DNA from: an uncultured Flavobacteriaceae bacterium
GTDB taxonomy: Bacteria; Bacteroidota; Bacteroidia; Flavobacteriales; Flavobacteriaceae
Length of the DNA: 14,014 nucleotides
Direction: 5' to 3'
NCBI GenBank assembly: GCA_938018045.1
Contig: CALIIP010000011.1
Coordinates: 1 to 14,014, forward strand
Below are positions 13,004-14,014 of this stretch, piece by piece. Position numbers and translations under genes: made by a program. The notes below the pieces were generated by a model. The model had not been told where the DNA came from. It made no database searches and worked only from the letters and a program-made list of their open reading frames with translations. Positions within the stretch are counted from its first letter, which is position 1; every line of letters starts with the position of its first letter.

Positions 13004-14011
13004 ATGATAGAAGAAAACAATACAGGAATAGACATTAGAGCAATCAACGAGAAAATAGAAAAAGAAAGTGCTTTTGTTGATTTATTGGTCATGGAAATGA
13101 ACAAAGTAATCGTTGGTCAAAAACATATGATTGAGCGTTTGCTTATAGGATTGCTTGGAAACGGGCATATTTTATTAGAAGGAGTTCCAGGATTGGCAAA
13201 AACGTTGGCGATTAACACGTTGTCAAAAGCGGTTAAAGGAAGTTTTAGTAGAGTTCAGTTTACTCCAGATTTATTACCTGCAGATGTTGTTGGAACAATG
13301 ATATATAATATAAAAGACAACGAATTTTCTATCAAGAAAGGACCAATTTTTGCAAATTTTGTTTTAGCTGATGAAATCAATCGTGCACCTGCAAAAGTAC
13401 AATCAGCATTATTAGAAGCGATGCAAGAACGTCAAATTACAATTGGCGACACTACATTTAAATTAGATGATCCATTCTTAGTAATGGCAACTCAAAATCC
13501 TGTTGAGCAAGAAGGAACCTACCCTTTACCTGAAGCACAAATGGATAGATTTATGCTAAAAGTGGTTATCGATTATCCAAAACTAGCAGACGAACAATTA
13601 ATTATGCGTCAGAATTTAAGTGGAGGATTTGACAAAGTAAATTCAGTTGTTTCTTTAGATCAAATTAATAAAGCACGTGAAGCAGCAAGAGAAGTATATA
13701 TGGACGAGAAAATCGAAAAATATATACTTGATATTGTTTTTGCAACTCGTTATCCTGAAAAATATAACTTACCAGATTTAAAGAATTTAATCAGTTTTGG
13801 AGCATCTCCAAGAGGAAGTATCAACCTTGCAATGGCTGCAAAATGTTATGCATTTATTAAGCGTAGAGGTTACGTAATTCCTGAAGATGTTAGAGCAATA
13901 GTTCATGATGTACTACGTCACAGAATAGGAATTACTTATGAAGCCGAAGCAGAGAATATCACTTCAGAAGATATTATCAACAAGATTGTAAACGAAGTAG
14001 AAGTACCATAG
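13004..14011 (+). CDS. MoxR family AAA+ ATPase
   Basis: A complete 335-residue MoxR-type ATPase; its TAG stop ends 3 nt before the window edge. Walker A is GVPGLAKT (60-67), the form typical of MoxR, with K66 and T67. Walker B is VLADEINRAP (120-129) with D123 and E124, and sensor 1 is in MATQNPVEQEGTYPLPEAQMDRF, another MoxR signature. The C-terminal lid (about 225-325) includes the SFGASPRGSINL arginine-rich sensor 2 segment. These ATPases act as chaperones that help metal or protein complexes mature, usually together with von Willebrand factor A or DUF58 proteins. In Bacteroidota the gene usually precedes a DUF58 gene and a BatA-BatB-BatD aerotolerance cluster, so I expect such genes just outside the window; that is inference. 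Confidence 0.93.
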   Translation: MIEENNTGIDIRAINEKIEKESAFVDLLVMEMNKVIVGQKHMIERLLIGLLGNGHILLEGVPGLAKTLAINTLSKAVKGSFSRVQFTPDLLPADVVGTMIYNIKDNEFSIKKGPIFANFVLADEINRAPAKVQSALLEAMQERQITIGDTTFKLDDPFLVMATQNPVEQEGTYPLPEAQMDRFMLKVVIDYPKLADEQLIMRQNLSGGFDKVNSVVSLDQINKAREAAREVYMDEKIEKYILDIVFATRYPEKYNLPDLKNLISFGASPRGSINLAMAAKCYAFIKRRGYVIPEDVRAIVHDVLRHRIGITYEAEAENITSEDIINKIVNEVEVP

Positions 14012-14014
14012 AAA

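Overview
The window looks like chromosomal DNA from the phylum Bacteroidota, most likely the family Flavobacteriaceae. The base composition is strongly A+T-rich. Start codons have A-rich leaders rather than Shine-Dalgarno sites. Several genes are preceded by the Bacteroidota -7 promoter element TAnnTTTG. Gene content also fits: an OmpA-family protein with thrombospondin type 3 repeats, an AddB-like nuclease, a CtpA-type S41 peptidase, LpxH and MoxR. I cannot assign a genus from sequence alone.

Left part (1-6473, all + strand). The window opens inside an OmpA-family outer-membrane/peptidoglycan-binding protein that ends at a strong terminator. A tightly packed run follows: an AddB-like recombination nuclease, an alpha/beta hydrolase and a MATE exporter, with gaps of 12 and 4 nt. 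A crotonase-fold acyl-CoA enzyme comes next and may have its own promoter overlapping the MATE stop codon. A REP-like inverted-repeat pair separates this block from queD.

Middle part (6563-9302). queD (+) and pth (-) converge with their stop codons touching. On the minus strand lies a prs - rplY operon driven by a TAnnTTTG promoter. A terminator follows rplY, and pth then appears to have its own -7 box. These genes cover queuosine precursor synthesis, peptidyl-tRNA recycling, PRPP supply and ribosome structure.

tRNA region (9303-9875). This is the most unusual part. Promoters for prs (-) and for a tRNA region (+) lie back to back. The first tRNA-like sequence is the 5' two-thirds of a tRNA-Leu, broken by a 20-nt palindrome and by an AAAA insertion, and it lacks the T arm and the 3' acceptor strand. 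An 81-residue GIY-YIG nuclease gene follows. Its stop codon lies in the flank of a complete tRNA-Leu(CAA) that starts at the very next base. A 27-nt direct repeat (9406-9432 and 9756-9782) brackets the nuclease. This resembles a small nuclease cassette that entered a tRNA gene while leaving or rebuilding an intact copy downstream, with the original promoter now about 370 nt away.

Right part (9959-14014, + strand). A deoxycytidylate-deaminase-like gene overlaps a membrane-anchored CtpA-type protease gene by 8 nt. An intergenic region with a bulged hairpin follows, then lpxH (lipid A synthesis), then a complete MoxR-type AAA+ ATPase gene that ends 3 nt before the window edge. The bulk of the window is ordinary housekeeping content; the tRNA/GIY-YIG locus is the main anomaly.
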